From assembly GCF_030269925.1 (NCBI RefSeq), contig NC_085133.1, forward strand, positions 7,026,001 through 7,090,000: a DNA stretch of 64,000 nt. The letters are read 5' to 3'. This document shows positions 9,971-21,900 of the stretch, one piece after another. A program made the position numbers and the translations under genes. The notes beneath the pieces are model-generated. The model was given only the letters and a program-made list of their open reading frames with translations. It had not been told where the DNA came from and ran no database searches. The stretch's first letter is position 1. The number at the start of each line of letters is the position of its first letter. Source of the stretch: Bombyx mori. Its lineage: Eukaryota > Arthropoda > Insecta > Lepidoptera > Bombycidae.

Positions 9971-12900
9971 GTGAGTACAATGATTTTACACTTTACTACT
10001 ACTTTCTACTTTGATACTATAGTTTAAACTTTTCAACTCATTTAACATCCGTATGAGTTTATCATTATTTTCTTTCAGTTCAGTTATTTTCTCACTCACA
10101 ACTCCTATTCATTCCTGTTGCCATTTTTCTGTCCAAACACCCAGTATTTCTCAAGAAGATTGACAGTTATATAGTCTATAGTAAAATTGTATATCCGATC
10201 AATTTACAATATGGATAATTGATTTGTACATGTGTACATTGTGATTAGTGGGATAAAGTAAATAGAAGAATTACTTAAACGTAAAAATTGTAGTGTAGTG
10301 TACCGTAGTGTATGCGCACTTCAAAATATCACCGGGTATAATAAATTAAATTATAACTCATTGTATTTTAGGTTCATTTCTTGTTCACACCGCTGGCGCT
10401 GATTGTGGACGCAGCACAGGACGTCGCCGACGGCCGTCTCCCAGCTAGGGTTGTGCAACCTCTCCTCACGAGGGAGGCCTTGAACCTTCTGGCGAATTGC
10501 GTGACAAGCAAAGAAACTGAACTGTGGCACTCATTAGGAGACGCTTGGCTAATACCCAGGTAATTATTATCATCCTTATATCTTTAAAGTCATTGAATTT
10601 CGACAGAGCTTCCTAAATTGCTGTAGAGGAACAAATGCTCCTTAAGACCACTGAGGGGGACTCGAGACATAAGGTCGAAGAGAAAGTTATATTGTAATAA
10701 GTGTCCCACCATTTAAATAAGGGCTTATGACCGAAATAGACTGCCATCTAACAGTGTGAACTTATTGTACCCTACTATAGCATTACACAAGCCTGGCGTA
10801 TGTTGGCGTTTGAAGGACGTTATTATCTAATAACATTGTTAAAGACCGGTTAAACGCATATCGGTTTGCTTGGCACGTTGCAATGGATGAGAGGTGACAT
10901 CAGATTCACGGATATACTTACGTAAAACTACAAAATCCCTAAGCAACATGTTAAGAGAACATGCTACGTCGACTCTATATAATGTGAAGCAAGCGTAAGA
11001 AGAATAAGAACAAAGGTCTATCTATGGGTTGAAAAGTAGCAAAAGCAACTCTTTGTCGAGGGAAGTTGCGATGTCTTGCTTTCTGAATTATAAATGGAAC
11101 CCTAATGAAATCGAGGAGCACGTCTCGGGGGTGAATAAAAAAGGCACAATTAAAACTACTTTTTCGGGGTAAATTAGCTATTTTTATTGTCATACTCGCA
11201 TCCAAACAACCAATTAACATTCTTCCTCAGTACTGTGCGCAAATAATTGTAAAAACGATAAAGCTATTTTTGAATTACATACAAAGAATTTTAATCCGTC
11301 AAAATTAATACATTATACAGTACCACTGTATCATAGAGATAAACAATGATTACATGCTTCTGTGTTTAGTCGTTATGAATGAAAATCATCGAACAAGAAC
11401 ATTATGCGGGACAAACATGATGATACATTATCAATTGTCCGACTTCATTCACGGAAAGCATGCACACCCACTTAATTCGCTAATAATACGAGCTTAATAA
11501 TTATTATTTCGCTAACAACAGGCCTTATTGGAAGGCTCAAATCTTCTCAAGAATAATAGATGTTGCTAAGATCAGAATTTCCCTGCGTCAATGAGGAGGT
11601 TCATAGGACAACCATGGTAGCTGAGATAGGCCTCAGGGTTGAATGGTTGAAGTAACAATGGATAAGGGATAAAAGTGTAGTAGATACAGCGTACCGGAAA
11701 GCTAAGTCTAAATGGAGTCCCACAAGGTGGACAAGCCGAGACCGAGCCATGAAAGGACCTATATTCTGCAGTAGATGTCTGCGGACCGATGCTGTCATAA
11801 TGATGACGAAATAAGGATGTAATCGTTCTTATAAAATCGTAAAAGTTTTTTTTTTGTCAAACTTCAAATAACGTTCGCCTTGTATAATTTTGAGTCATTA
11901 TATTAATAAATCATAAATTCATAAATCTTATCAAAAAGCAATATTATAATTTTTTTTATCTATTGATATCGTCTTTTCGTTGGAATCCTTGTAAATTAAT
12001 CCAAAGGTCGTTTTATAGCTGTTGCTTTAAGCCTTCGTCAAACAGAACGCGTACTTAGCGTCGCGTACTTAACGTCGCGCTCTTTTCATGTCACACAAAT
12101 TGACTAGATGAGCCCAACGCTCCTTGACGCAACGCATTCGCCAAATTATAGTGCCTTTCGATAGCAGTGTGAAAATATAAAAGTATTAAGAAATCGAGTG
12201 ATTCAAATGTGGCATTGTATAAGCATGGATATTTTCTAACTACAATTTATATAATTTTTTCGGGCATTATCTACTATTTTAATACACATTCACTCCGACG
12301 CTAAAATAAAATTTGTAAAAGATTACAACGCCTGACGTCAAAGCGTCCTAACGCCGCGACAGAGCGCTGCGTACTTATAGCGCTGGGGCTCTGTTTGACG
12401 GTATGTTACCATCACAGAACACTATTACTTCTAGCGGTTACCATAGTATTACAACACATCTCGGCGTCATAGCGCGGCGTCAGTTTAGCGCTCTGATGCG
12501 CGCTAATTACGCGTTCTGTTTGACGAAGCCTTTAATACCAGAGAGATTTTAGTAATTGGTATAATTTGCCTTCAGATATAAACATGATATTTCATAAAAT
12601 GCACACTACAAAAACATCCATGTTGCTTACTGGTTTTACTGGTCTTGTTTACTAGTGGTAGGACCTCTTGTGAGTCCGCGCGGGTAGGTATCACCACCCT
12701 GCCTATTTCTGCCGTGAAGCAGTAATGCGTTTCGGTTATAAGGGTGGGGCAGCCGTTGTAACTATACTGAGACTTTAGAACTTATCTCAAGGTGGGTGGT
12801 GCACTTACGTTGTAGATGTCTATGGGCTCCGTGAGCTCGTCCACCCATCTAAGCAAAAAAAAAAAGATATATAGATAATATTTCACGAAACGCACACTAC

Positions 12901-15900
12901 AAAAACCAAATTTCACATATATTTACCAAAATTATGATACTATGGTAACATATTGGTTATATTTTTGTCTCTTTCTAGTATTTTCTGTTTCAATCTGTTG
13001 ACTCATTCGATGGCGCAATAGTTAACGCTCCTGACGCTGGGTCTAAGGTTGTCGATTCGATTTCCACATCGGCCAAACAATTGTGTGATAAGCAGGCTTG
13101 TTTGTTCTTTGTCTGGATGTTTAAATATCTATTTATTTATATACTTCAACGCATATAGCACGTTTATAAGTCTCTGGGTTCTGTAGTACTGTAGTATTCT
13201 TGGTTTGGGGGCCAGTGTGGTTAGTATGAGTTTTTTAACGTTCTCGATAGCGTAAAAGTTAACTTCAATTTGCATGGAGTTGGAATGTTTGCCTAGGTTT
13301 GCCGTTAGGGGCGCTGTTCCAACTGCATACAAATTTGAGTTAACTTTTACGCTATCGACAACGTTAGAAAAAACACGCACTAAGCTCACAGGTGATTTGT
13401 CCCCAGCTATCACAATCGTTTGAGTTTGATAGTTGAAGCAAATGACTGATGCCGTGTGACTATTCATAGGCTACATGAGTCGTCTATTATCAAAGGTGGC
13501 AATCTGTGCATTTGGACAAAAAAATGTTATTGATATGGCAATACAGATTGATTTGAATATCAATCGTCTCCTTCAAAGAATATGCTTCAAAACCTGCATT
13601 AAATAAAGTATTAACTTAACCTGTTATTTATCTAAGATGTCGTTCAGAAGAGTTTTGTGACTGCCAATGAAATACAAAGTCAATAATTCGTTTTTCTGAT
13701 TTAACAATAATTGTCCAAAAGTCACATTGCCAGCTTTGATAATAGTCGACTCACATAATCTTTACTAATGACATTAAAACAATACTTTCGTTCGTACGTT
13801 TGACATTTGAATGATTTTATAAAACCATATTTTCATTGTTTAGAGCTTCATATGAATACTTATAGCAAAATAAACGCAAAGCAATGTAACTTTTATCATT
13901 ACCTAAATGTTGCCTGACTAAAATACGTGACGTATTTTTTTGGAAATACTTTTTAATTTTTTTTTTAACGCGTAACATTCATCATTAGCTGTTGTCAGAT
14001 TTGAAAGATGTTAAACAATATAATTGGGTCCTCGACTCAATATCTCAAGGTGGATCCAAGCCAGCTTGTTCATCGGATAACAAAAAAATATTTGAAAAAA
14101 ATATATTTTACAGGGAGCAATGGAAAACACAGATACCACCATATCAACCGGTTTTCATGGACGGATGGACTCCAGATTACCAAGTCGATGACCAACCTTT
14201 ACGCAGGTGAATATACGAATGAATAGTTTGAAACATTTAGAATCATCACAGTGTAATATGTCGTTAAGAAAATTAGATCAACATAATGCTTTTAATGTTT
14301 CATTTTGCTAATAACATTTAATTAAAGATTATTTAATGTGTATTCAATTGAATGTATCATGAGAATGGATCAAATAACTTATACTTAACATTAGGAGTGG
14401 GTAATATCGGTTTTGCCGCGTATCGAATCGTATCTATATATCGAGGATCAATATCGGATATTGAATCTATATATTTTCTGAATCTATATATTGATGGATG
14501 CTAGTAGATTTTCTCGATTCATGATATTTGAGATTTGAAACGATACGATGATATAGTATTGTAGTAGATATAGATTCAAGTCAACGTTATACGGTTGGTT
14601 TTCTGATATCAATTTATAATAATAATATGATTTTAAAGTAATAAAAAGAACATGAAAATAAAAATATCAAAAAAACTTTCCTTCATGCTTTTACCAGGCT
14701 TAGGACCGGCTACATTATTTTCAGTTTTTAGTATTTTGTGTCTTAATTTAAAATTACAAAATATACCAAAAGCGTGTAGATTAGGTAGAATATTTCATAA
14801 TACTAAATACATATATTTTAGGTAACATTCGCGATTTCGTTCGCGCCTAAGGTACCTAACGTGAGTATTGCCTAGATGAAGTCTCGAGAAAATATCGGAG
14901 ACGTATTTAGAAGTTCATTTGATAATATTTATACATCATACACTACAAAATTAATTCAGAAATTTTATTATTTACTAAGTTTATGTTAAAATAAAAGTTT
15001 CTAAACTTTCAAAAGTTTAATACAAACACAACAAATAAACTCAATTATTTGGATTCAACTAAAAATAGAAAAATGTGTACTTTAAAAATCAAACACAAAA
15101 AACTTTTAAGTATTTATAAACACTTATCCAAAAATTTTAGTTCAAGGTCAAAGCGCGTGAAATTAAATTCAACGGTGCAAATAGGCTATACTGCATTCTA
15201 ATTAGGGTCGAAAGTTGAAACTTTTTTCCTAAATTGTATCCTGCTGATACACTAAGAATAATCTACAGACGTATGGACTTAAATATAAGGTTTATAATTG
15301 TATGGATAATGCCTGTTTCTGTTTCATTCATCACATGATATCCCTATCGTCCGCTCACTCACTCTGGCCGATTCGATACGAACCAAACGAATATTGCTGA
15401 TATTCACGAATCGGTACGATACGCCGATGCGCATCACATCGAGCAATATCGTGTATCGGCTGATATCGTTATATAGATTTCGATTCACGAATCGGTACGA
15501 TATGCCGATGCGCATCACATCGAGCAATATCGTGTATCGGCTGATATCGTTATATAGATTTCGATTCACGAATCGGTACGATATGCCGATGCGCATCACA
15601 TCGAGCAATATCGTGTATCGGTTGATATCGATATATAGATTTCGTGCGGGGCGATATCGGATTCAACGATATTGCTGCGATATATAGATATTGAATCTAT
15701 ATACGATTTATATCACCCACTCCTACTTAACATTAGTATTTAAACTGATCATGGATGGGTTGGATCATAAAATCGACTATTGCAAAAATCGATTTTGGAA
15801 ATATCAAAACAATACGCTAGATGGCGCTACTTGCAAACTTGACAGAGCGCTAACTTCATATTTGACGCTTGAAAGGCAAACGTGACTAAGCTACAATAAC

Positions 15901-18900
15901 TGCTTTGTACATAAATGATAGGCAATAACCATATTCGATGCGCAAAAAAAATTATATTTCTAGGTATATTAAAATCATTTCAATCCTACAGCTACTAGCT
16001 AGATTCTACTACAGCTGAATTCGTTATAATAAATTTTGTTTTCAGGTATTTCAACTTTAAATTAGTCTACTGTAAAGTTCGCACATTGTCGCTTAGTCAC
16101 GTTTGCCTTTCAAGCGTCGATATCATTCTTAACATAATATACGACAACAGCAAAAAAAATTATGCGTAGTGTCTTCGAATTGTCGCATGTTTGTGACGTC
16201 AGCGAATCATATTGTGTTCGTCCGCTTTGTGAAGGTCATCGCCCAGACGCAGCGAGCTGGGCAGGGGTACAATGGAACGGGGCGTGGAAAGGAGCGAGGG
16301 CGGGCAGGTGGCGGGTTTCACGTTCGAACGAGAGGAACCCGAGATATACAACGAGCAATACGCTCCGTTCGCCAGGTAGAATCTTAATTGAAAATCGATT
16401 TTCGACGCAAAGCGATTTTCAATTTAATGTTATCGATTCATGATACAAATCGATTTTCGATTGATTGTAATTTATTTATCTCTACTGTGTGTTTAAAAAA
16501 TGACAATTTGGAAACCTTTGTTAAATCCCTACAACCTTTCACATTGAGTGTTGAATACTTATATGAATTACAATTTACTGTAATGACGAGATGTGTGCTA
16601 TCATCCTTATATATTTCCTATAATGAAATTTGTCTATAGAAGCAAAACATAAAATTAAATGAGCTATCCATCAGATGGAGTAATCTGTGGCTATACACGT
16701 CTCAAGATAAACATTCTGTACTGTAAAACTGAGACTCAGAATTGATGCTCAGGATGGCTGGCGGTATCTACGTTATCGATGCCTATGGGCTCCGTTAAAC
16801 ATTTAACAACCTGTGGGCCGTGAGCTCATCTACCCGTCTAAGGAAAATTAGACAGTGTCATTAGAGATTGGCTTTATTAACAATGAGCATCAGCTTAATC
16901 GACATAAAGCTTGAAAATAGATTATTTTGTTATACTAACTACTTTACCATTCTAAGGCAAAGCAAAATTACATCTAATACAATATGCTAGAGATACCGTT
17001 ACGAAACCTAAGAGGCCAAGGTAATTCCCGCCATTCTCAGTACCCGCCATTAGTATACATCACGTCATTAAGGATCCTCCCGATCCATTAACGGTGCTTT
17101 TAGGTACCTCAAGCACTGGTCACGGTGCACGCTGAACCCGTCGCTTGCAACGAAGGGCTCGACTGGTAAATTAACCCATAGACACAGCCCACTGAGTTTC
17201 TCGCTGGATCTTCTCAGTGGGTCGCGTTTCCGATCCGGTGGTAGATTCTGCGAAGCACTGCGCTTACTAGGGCCAGTGTTAGCAACACGCCCGGTTTGAG
17301 CCCCGTGAGCTCACCTACACGTTAAGACAAAGCTGAAACAGCCTCAAGCTGAAAAAAGGATACAGTTCTGTTACATGAGAAATTTTATTATTAAATTTCA
17401 GAAATAACTTGAGACCACCAATCGGCCGCGAAGATTCGGGCTCCGCTGCCTCATCGCCCGACAGAGAGCCCCCGTATCGCCCCGCAGACAGAGATGAAGG
17501 TAAACAATAGTCTCGACAGTTCTCCGAATGCAATTTGTCCATAAACAATTAGAAAGGCATCCAATTTCGATTAAACAAAAAACGAAACTATAGACCAGTG
17601 GTCGGTTGTCAATCAAAAGAGCCAACGAGAATCCACAATTGAATTTTTGTTTATTATATTTTTGTAGCCTTATGTTTCAAAATTGTTTACGCGTCTCTTG
17701 CAAAGCAAGATAATAATAATAACATTCCGTGCCTGAACTAAGGCTCATTGACGTCAGCAATGCCGGGGGCAGAGCCAAGCCGCTGCCTACCATAAAGTAC
17801 TCTGCACAAGCCTCGTTTGAACAAGGACATGTCATAGCGCTCGGAAAACACCGTGGAGGGGAGTTCATTCCAAAGCCGGATGGTACATGGCAAAAAAAAT
17901 CTTTGGAAACGCACTGTCAATGAACGCAGCGGTTCCAGATAATATGGATGAACTCTGCTCCGATGGCGGGAGGTGCGATGATAAAAAGGAGATGAGATCT
18001 GTGATTAAAGAAGTCTTTGACAATAGAACCATAATAATTGTCAAAGTTTTAATTACAGTTAATTATAGTCGAATTTCGACTATTGGGGAGCGACTACTCT
18101 AAAAAATATAAACTCCCTTAGACAGGGTTTTTAAACTTATTTATTATATTATAAACTATTATATTATATTATATATTATAAACTATTAATTTTTTCAGCA
18201 GATTTGGGTGAAGCGTGGGCCCGGGGCGTTGCGGCCCGGGGAGGCCGCGTTGTGCGCGTCACCTACCCTCGCACTGCAAATAACGATAAAGAATTAACTG
18301 TCGTTAGGGGAGAGTATTTAGAGGTAAGTTCTAATCTTGTTCAGAATTCTAGCAAATTCTCCCAATCTCAAGCATGAGCTAAGTACGTATTTCAGTAGAA
18401 AAAAAAGTGGCTTCCTGCGGGTTTATTCAAATACGGCTAGTTTAAATTGATTGTATTTTTTATTTATTGCTCAAGACATTTAATGCCAACCACACGGCGC
18501 CATGAAGGATTTGGGAACCGAGCACACGGCGCCGGGCTTGTAATTATGTTTCTTTTTATGCAGCAGTATGTACCGTTTCCACCGTTCGTGTTGATAGCAT
18601 TATGTGACGCATATGGACATATGCGTAAAGTAGCGATCTTATAAGATCAATATATTGATCAATGCACGCACAACGGCGCCGTGAGTCCGGGCCCTCGATC
18701 CTCCACAGCGCAGTGTGTTCGACATTAAATGCGTTAAGTGGGTGGACGAGCTCACAGCCCACCTAATGTGAAGTGGTTACTCCGGTAACCACTTCATATC
18801 TGCCTATAAACATCTACAACGTAAATGCCACCACCTACCTACCTTGAGATAATAGTTCTAAGGTCTCAGTTTTTACAGTACAACGACTGCCTCACCCTTC

Positions 18901-21900
18901 AAACCGAAACGCATTACTGCTTCACAGCAGAAATAGGCAGGGTGGTGATACCTACCCGTGCGGACTCACAAGACGTCCTACCACCAGTAATTAAGCAAAT
19001 TATAATTTGTATTACAAAATGAAGTCCAGAAATATGTTTGACTTCGAGAAAGGTCTCTTAACTTCCTTTATACTTATTTCCATGGTGTCGTTAGGGGAGA
19101 GTATTTAGAGGTAAGTTCTAATCTTGTTCAGAATTCTAGCAAATTCTCCCAATCTCAAGCATGAGCTAAGTACGTATTTCAGTAGAAAAAAAAGTGGCTT
19201 CCTGCGGGTTTATTCAAATACGGCTAGTTTAAATTGATTGTATTTTTTATTTATTGCTTAACACATTTAATGCCAACCACACGGCGCCATGAAGGATTTG
19301 GGAACCGAGCACACGGCGCCGGGCTTGTAATTATGTTTCTTTTTATGCAGCAGTATGTACCGTTTCCACCGTTCGTGTTGATAGCATTATGTGACGCATA
19401 TGGACATATGCGTAAAGTAGCGATCTTATAAGATCAATATATTGATCAATGCACGCACAACGGCGCCGTGAGTCCGGGCCCTCGATCCTCCACAGCGCAG
19501 TGTGTTCGACATTAAATGCGTTAAGTGGGTGGACGAGCTCACGGCCCACCTAATGTGAAGTCGTGACGGAGCCTATAAACATCTACAACGTAAATGCCAC
19601 CACCTACCTTGAGATAATAGTTCTAAGGTCTCAGTTTTTACAGTACAACGACTGCCCCACCCTTCAAACCGAAACGCATTACTGCTTCACAGCAGAAATA
19701 GGCAGGGTGGTGGTACCTACCCGTGCGGACTCACAAGACGTCCTACCACCAGTAATTAAGCAAATTACAATTTGTATTACAAAATTAAGTCCTGAAATAT
19801 GTTTGACTTCGAGAAAGGTCTCTTTACTTACTTTATACTTATTTTCATGGTGTTTCAATGTGTCAAAATTTCAAATTCATGACGTAATCTTTCATCCAAC
19901 ATTGTTCTATATCAGGTTCTAGATGATTCGAGAAAGTGGTGGAAGGCACGTAACAGACGCGGCGTGTCAGCGCACGTGCCACACACCATCGTGGCTCCCG
20001 CGTTTTCGCCGCCTTCGTCACCACACCTCTACCCTAATCCGATATACACACATTACCAGGTTCGTACTTTTAACATTTACGCACTAATACTACTCCGGCT
20101 GGCCCACAGGCAGAAGTTCAATACGCTGGTTGGACCAGTTTTTTTTTTTAATTCATAAATGGTTGGACGAGCTTACAGCCCACCTGGTGTTAAGTGGTTA
20201 CTGGAGCCCATAGACAACTACAACGTAAACGCGCCCCCACCTTGAGATATAAGTTCTAAAGTCTCAGTATAGTTACAATGGCTGCCCCACCCTTCAAACC
20301 GAAACGCATTATTGCTAAACGACAGAAATAGGCAGGGCGGTGGTACTCAGCCGTGCTGACTCACAAGAGGTCCTACCACCAGTAATATTGTTGATTTGAT
20401 TTTTATTTTTTCATAATTCTTATAAATTGTTATAGAAGAATTACCTGTATTGCATTAGAAAGTTCTTCTCTGAAATTTCTGGCAGCCATCCTGTCCCTGA
20501 TTAATATTTATAACATGATTACTCTTTTTGTTTTTAATCCGTGATGTTTAAACAATCTCATATTGTTTAAAGAAGTCAGCTTAGACCGTTGACATAACAA
20601 CGGAAATCCCACAACCCATCACGAGACGTGAGGTCGAAGATCCAATTGTATTGCACAAATGCTGCCTCACCGTTAAAACAGAGTTAAAACCGCGTCAGCT
20701 TCGCAGCAGAAATAGTCCAGATGGCGATACTAATTTTTTTTTCCTACCTAACCTGATAGCCTTGAGAGGATATTTCAGCGTAACCATAACTATGGTGATA
20801 CATAACCGTGCTGTTATAAAATACGCTTCACATACTGCAAATGTCGGTTGGCAGCACTGGTAGGCTGGTATTAGCCTCATAGAATGCTGCTGCTTAGTCT
20901 GCCATCGAATCTAGCATCTTACAACAGGAAAGATATATTTCGAAAGCATAGAATTCAGAATGTTCTCAGAAAGAGATTTATTATTAAGCTGTTTCGTCAA
21001 TTAGAGTACTTTTTAACGGGATCCGGATCCGAGTCCCAGTCGGATTCAATAACACAGGAGAAACTTCAAGATTCGGGCCGTTGAATGTGAAACGCTTCGA
21101 ATACCCAGTTCTGAGATTCGATTTCGATTGAGATTTTGTTATCCGAGTTCTCGTTGTCGGCAGGATGGCGGGGGGAGAGCTTCGGGCGGCAGCAGTCCCA
21201 CTGCGGCACCGGGTAGGGAGGGGGTCCGCGGGGGAGGCGGAGGGGGAGGGGGAGGTCCCGGCGCCGCGGACTGGGTCCGCCGGGAACGACTCGGCAAAAA
21301 GGGCGAGTTCCGATACTTTTAACTCCGTCAACCATCGACAACCGATAATAGAAACGACTAGCCGTACTCGCCCGTTTCGCTGGGCATCTAAAATTGACAT
21401 TATTATTCCAAGTGCAACACTCATAAATCCATTAAGTCCATTTCCATTAAGTACATGTATTTTCTAATACCAAGTTTCAAGTCAATCGGATGCATGGTTC
21501 AGTAGTTACAACGTCCGTAAAAACCACTGTAGATTTATATATTAGTATAGATAAAGATGATGTCATCTATGTACATGAAATCAGTGTTTTACCGCGCGGT
21601 GTTTTTTGAATAGGTTTTACTACAGCAGAAGCGATTCAAAAGTTACTAAATCACGATAGGTTATTTAACAACATTTTTTTTTTACGAACAAACTTTGTAA
21701 GATAATTAAGAGATCCCATTTTTACGATTAAAGTTCTTATTAAAGCTCTGTTGCACTATGTTCAATAGCTAAATTTTTCAATAATGTTTTGTTATAAATA
21801 CAAAACATCTACATTAACATTGTCCGTTCGTATTAAAGTTATTTAATATAGAACTTCGAGTGCTCAATTTTAAAATCTATTTTGATTTGCATTTCTAAGA

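Larger units (their letters stand above)
10560..14113. other. Eps8 intron with MITE, SINEs and foldback element
   Basis: 3.55-kb intron. It holds an RTE-like tail remnant (about 11590-11820 with an SPTRWTSRDRAMKG-type frame), a 500-bp TIR element (12031-12530), a Bm1 copy, a tRNA-derived SINE head and a foldback element. The remaining sequence shows no gene. Confidence 0.7.
18300..19851. repeat. Tandem duplication of SH3 exon end and intron
   Basis: Copy 1 is 18300-19086 (787 bp) and copy 2 is 19087-about 19851. Copy 2 begins with the last 24 bp of the SH3 exon plus the same GTAAGT donor. Differences are few: copy 1 has about 22 extra bases inside its Bm1 segment and scattered substitutions. 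A 'TGT' is shared at the breakpoints. Each copy contains one antisense Bm1 (about 18738-18990 and 19525-19755). Confidence 0.92.

Noticed and set aside
15402..15650. CRISPR-like array
   Set aside because: Units are contiguous 81-bp tandem copies with no unique spacers, in an animal genome.
15324..15687. Repetitive open frames on both strands (RFTNRYDMPMRITSSN-type)
   Set aside because: They come from the 81-bp tandem unit (multiple of three) inside a non-coding hAT-type element.
18447..19549. Duplicated 65- and 68-aa proteins
   Set aside because: Frames in a duplicated intron segment with Bm1; no splice or family support.
20984..21467. Minus- and plus-strand frames around the Gly-rich exon
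   Set aside because: Composition shadows of the GC-rich Eps8 exon; only the splice-compatible frame ends in a conserved-looking tail.
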